This document shows positions 4,448 through 5,281 of a DNA stretch of 5,281 bases, in pieces (positions within the stretch are counted from its first letter, which is position 1; every line of letters begins with the position of its first letter). A model generated the notes under the pieces. The model made no database searches. It saw nothing but the letters and a program-made list of their open reading frames with translations, and was not told the origin of the DNA. The position numbers and the translations under genes are program-made. The stretch lies in contig CATOLW010000099.1 in assembly GCA_951800935.1 (NCBI GenBank), positions 1 to 5,281 of the forward strand, given 5' to 3'. Origin of the DNA: an uncultured Clostridium sp. (GTDB lineage: Bacteria; Bacillota_A; Clostridia; TANB77; CAG-508).

Positions 4448-5074
4448 ATGAAGGAAAAAGAACAAAAAAGATTAATTCAACTAAAAGAAATGGAAAAGGA
4501 GTTATACCAAAAAGGCTTTCAAAATATTTGTGGAATTGATGAAGCAGGAAGAGGACCTTTGGCAGGTCCTGTTGTAGTAGCAGGTGTTATTATGCCACAA
4601 GACTCTATGTTAGAATGGGTAAATGATTCGAAAAAAGTTACAGAAAAAAGAAGAGAAAAATTGTATGATTCCATTATAGAAGAAGCCATTAGCTATTCAG
4701 TAGTAATCATTGGACAAGATGTAATTGATGAGATTAACATTTTAAATGCAACCAAACAAGGTGTTACTAAAGTAGTAGAAGAATTAGACATAAAGCCAGA
4801 TTTAATTTTAGTAGATGCCTTAACTCATATTGATACCAAAGGAGTTCCCTATGACTCTATTATTAAAGGAGATGCTAAATGTTATAACATAGCAGCAGCA
4901 TCTATTTTAGCAAAAGTAACAAGAGATAGAATTATGAGACAATGGGATGAAATTTATCCACAATATGGTTTTATCACTCATAAAGGATATGGAACAGCAA
5001 AACATATAGAAGCCATTAAAGAATATGGGCTATGTCCAATTCATAGAAGAAGCTTTACTAAAAATTTTGTATAG
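4448..5074 (+). CDS. rnhB: ribonuclease HII
   Basis: RNase HII cleaves the RNA strand of RNA-DNA hybrids and nicks at single ribonucleotides left in DNA, starting ribonucleotide excision repair in the cytoplasm. The 208-residue length is normal for the family. The hallmark [20 protein letters not shown] supplies catalytic Asp31 and Glu32 and the GRG substrate loop (34-36). NDSKKV (59-64), LVDAL with Asp123, and [20 protein letters not shown] with Asp142 complete the metal-binding set. HKGYGTAKH (178-186) is also conserved. The first roughly 24 residues form a Lys/Glu-rich helical extension, as in many Firmicute enzymes. AGGAG (4438-4442) overlaps the stop of the upstream pilin-like gene and is 5 nt from the ATG, indicating translational coupling. 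I see nothing abnormal. Confidence 0.97.
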   Translation: MKEKEQKRLIQLKEMEKELYQKGFQNICGIDEAGRGPLAGPVVVAGVIMPQDSMLEWVNDSKKVTEKRREKLYDSIIEEAISYSVVIIGQDVIDEINILNATKQGVTKVVEELDIKPDLILVDALTHIDTKGVPYDSIIKGDAKCYNIAAASILAKVTRDRIMRQWDEIYPQYGFITHKGYGTAKHIEAIKEYGLCPIHRRSFTKNFV

Positions 5075-5084
5075 GAGAACTAAA

Positions 5085-5281
5085 ATGAGAATCATTGATA
5101 TCATTGAAAAAAAAAGAGATAAAAAAGAATTAACAAAGGAAGAAATCGAATATTTTATTAAGCAATATACAAACGGAACCATAAAAGATTATCAAGCAGC
5201 AGCATTAGTTATGGCGATTTTTTTAAATGGCATGACAGAACAAGAAACAACAGACTTAACATTAGCAATGGCTCATTCTGG
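5085..5281 (+). CDS. pdp: pyrimidine-nucleoside phosphorylase, N-terminal part (runs off the edge)
   Basis: The 65 complete codons match the N-terminal helical domain of the thymidine/pyrimidine-nucleoside phosphorylase family. This domain opens [20 protein letters not shown] and contains [18 protein letters not shown] and [18 protein letters not shown]. These enzymes split uridine, thymidine and deoxyuridine with phosphate into free base and (deoxy)ribose-1-phosphate for salvage. The phosphate- and nucleoside-binding parts lie beyond the window, so Pdp versus DeoA cannot be settled. The Firmicute context and the [12 protein letters not shown] start favour Pdp. AGGAG (5073-5077) overlaps the rnhB stop and is 7 nt from the ATG, so it is probably cotranscribed and translationally coupled. 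Confidence 0.92.
   Translation, partial: MRIIDIIEKKRDKKELTKEEIEYFIKQYTNGTIKDYQAAALVMAIFLNGMTEQETTDLTLAMAHS

Overview
The window looks like chromosomal DNA from a low-GC Firmicute, most likely a member of the Clostridia. The evidence is the strongly AT-rich sequence, purine-rich Shine-Dalgarno sites before nearly every gene, sigma-A type promoters with 16-18 bp spacing, and short intrinsic terminators. The N-terminus of the small surface protein at 3936 is also of a type I associate with Clostridia. No tRNA, rRNA, CRISPR array, insertion sequence or complete mobile element is visible.

Layout, left to right. A minus-strand gene enters from the left edge; only its first 19 codons (1-57) are present, a membrane or signal segment. 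A gene-poor AT-rich stretch follows, holding one possible 40-codon ORF (252-374). Next is a small single-gene unit at 600-851 with its own promoter, a very strong ribosome binding site and a terminator, but with a TAA at codon 10. A second single-gene unit (987-1844) encodes a membrane-anchored protein with a DUF3298/RsiV-like extracellular domain. A third (2127-2486) encodes an unrecognised 119-residue protein; a bidirectional terminator separates it from the convergent gene on its right.

That convergent gene (3771 down to 2544, minus strand) is an HtrA/DegP-type serine protease with an intact catalytic triad and PDZ domain. It is split into two frames by what appears to be a 22-bp insertion bounded by 8-bp direct repeats. 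Removing 22 bp restores a 401-residue membrane-anchored protease exactly. The divergent promoter region to its right (3772-3935) carries two octamers resembling the TTTTCACA repeats I recall from Bacillus htrA promoters, plus a 31-bp dyad over the promoter core.

Divergent from htrA, a sigma-A promoter drives a tight operon: a type IV pilin-like surface protein (3936-4439), ribonuclease HII rnhB (4448-5074), and the start of pyrimidine-nucleoside phosphorylase pdp (5085 to the right edge). Each gene starts 8-10 nt after the previous stop, with the Shine-Dalgarno overlapping that stop. I see no obvious functional link among the three.

The points most worth following are the possibly reversible htrA frameshift with its stress-type promoter, and the two GC-richer single-gene units at 600 and 2127. 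Those two share an identical 79-nt spacing from -10 to ATG. I found no clear evidence of a complete new multi-gene system.
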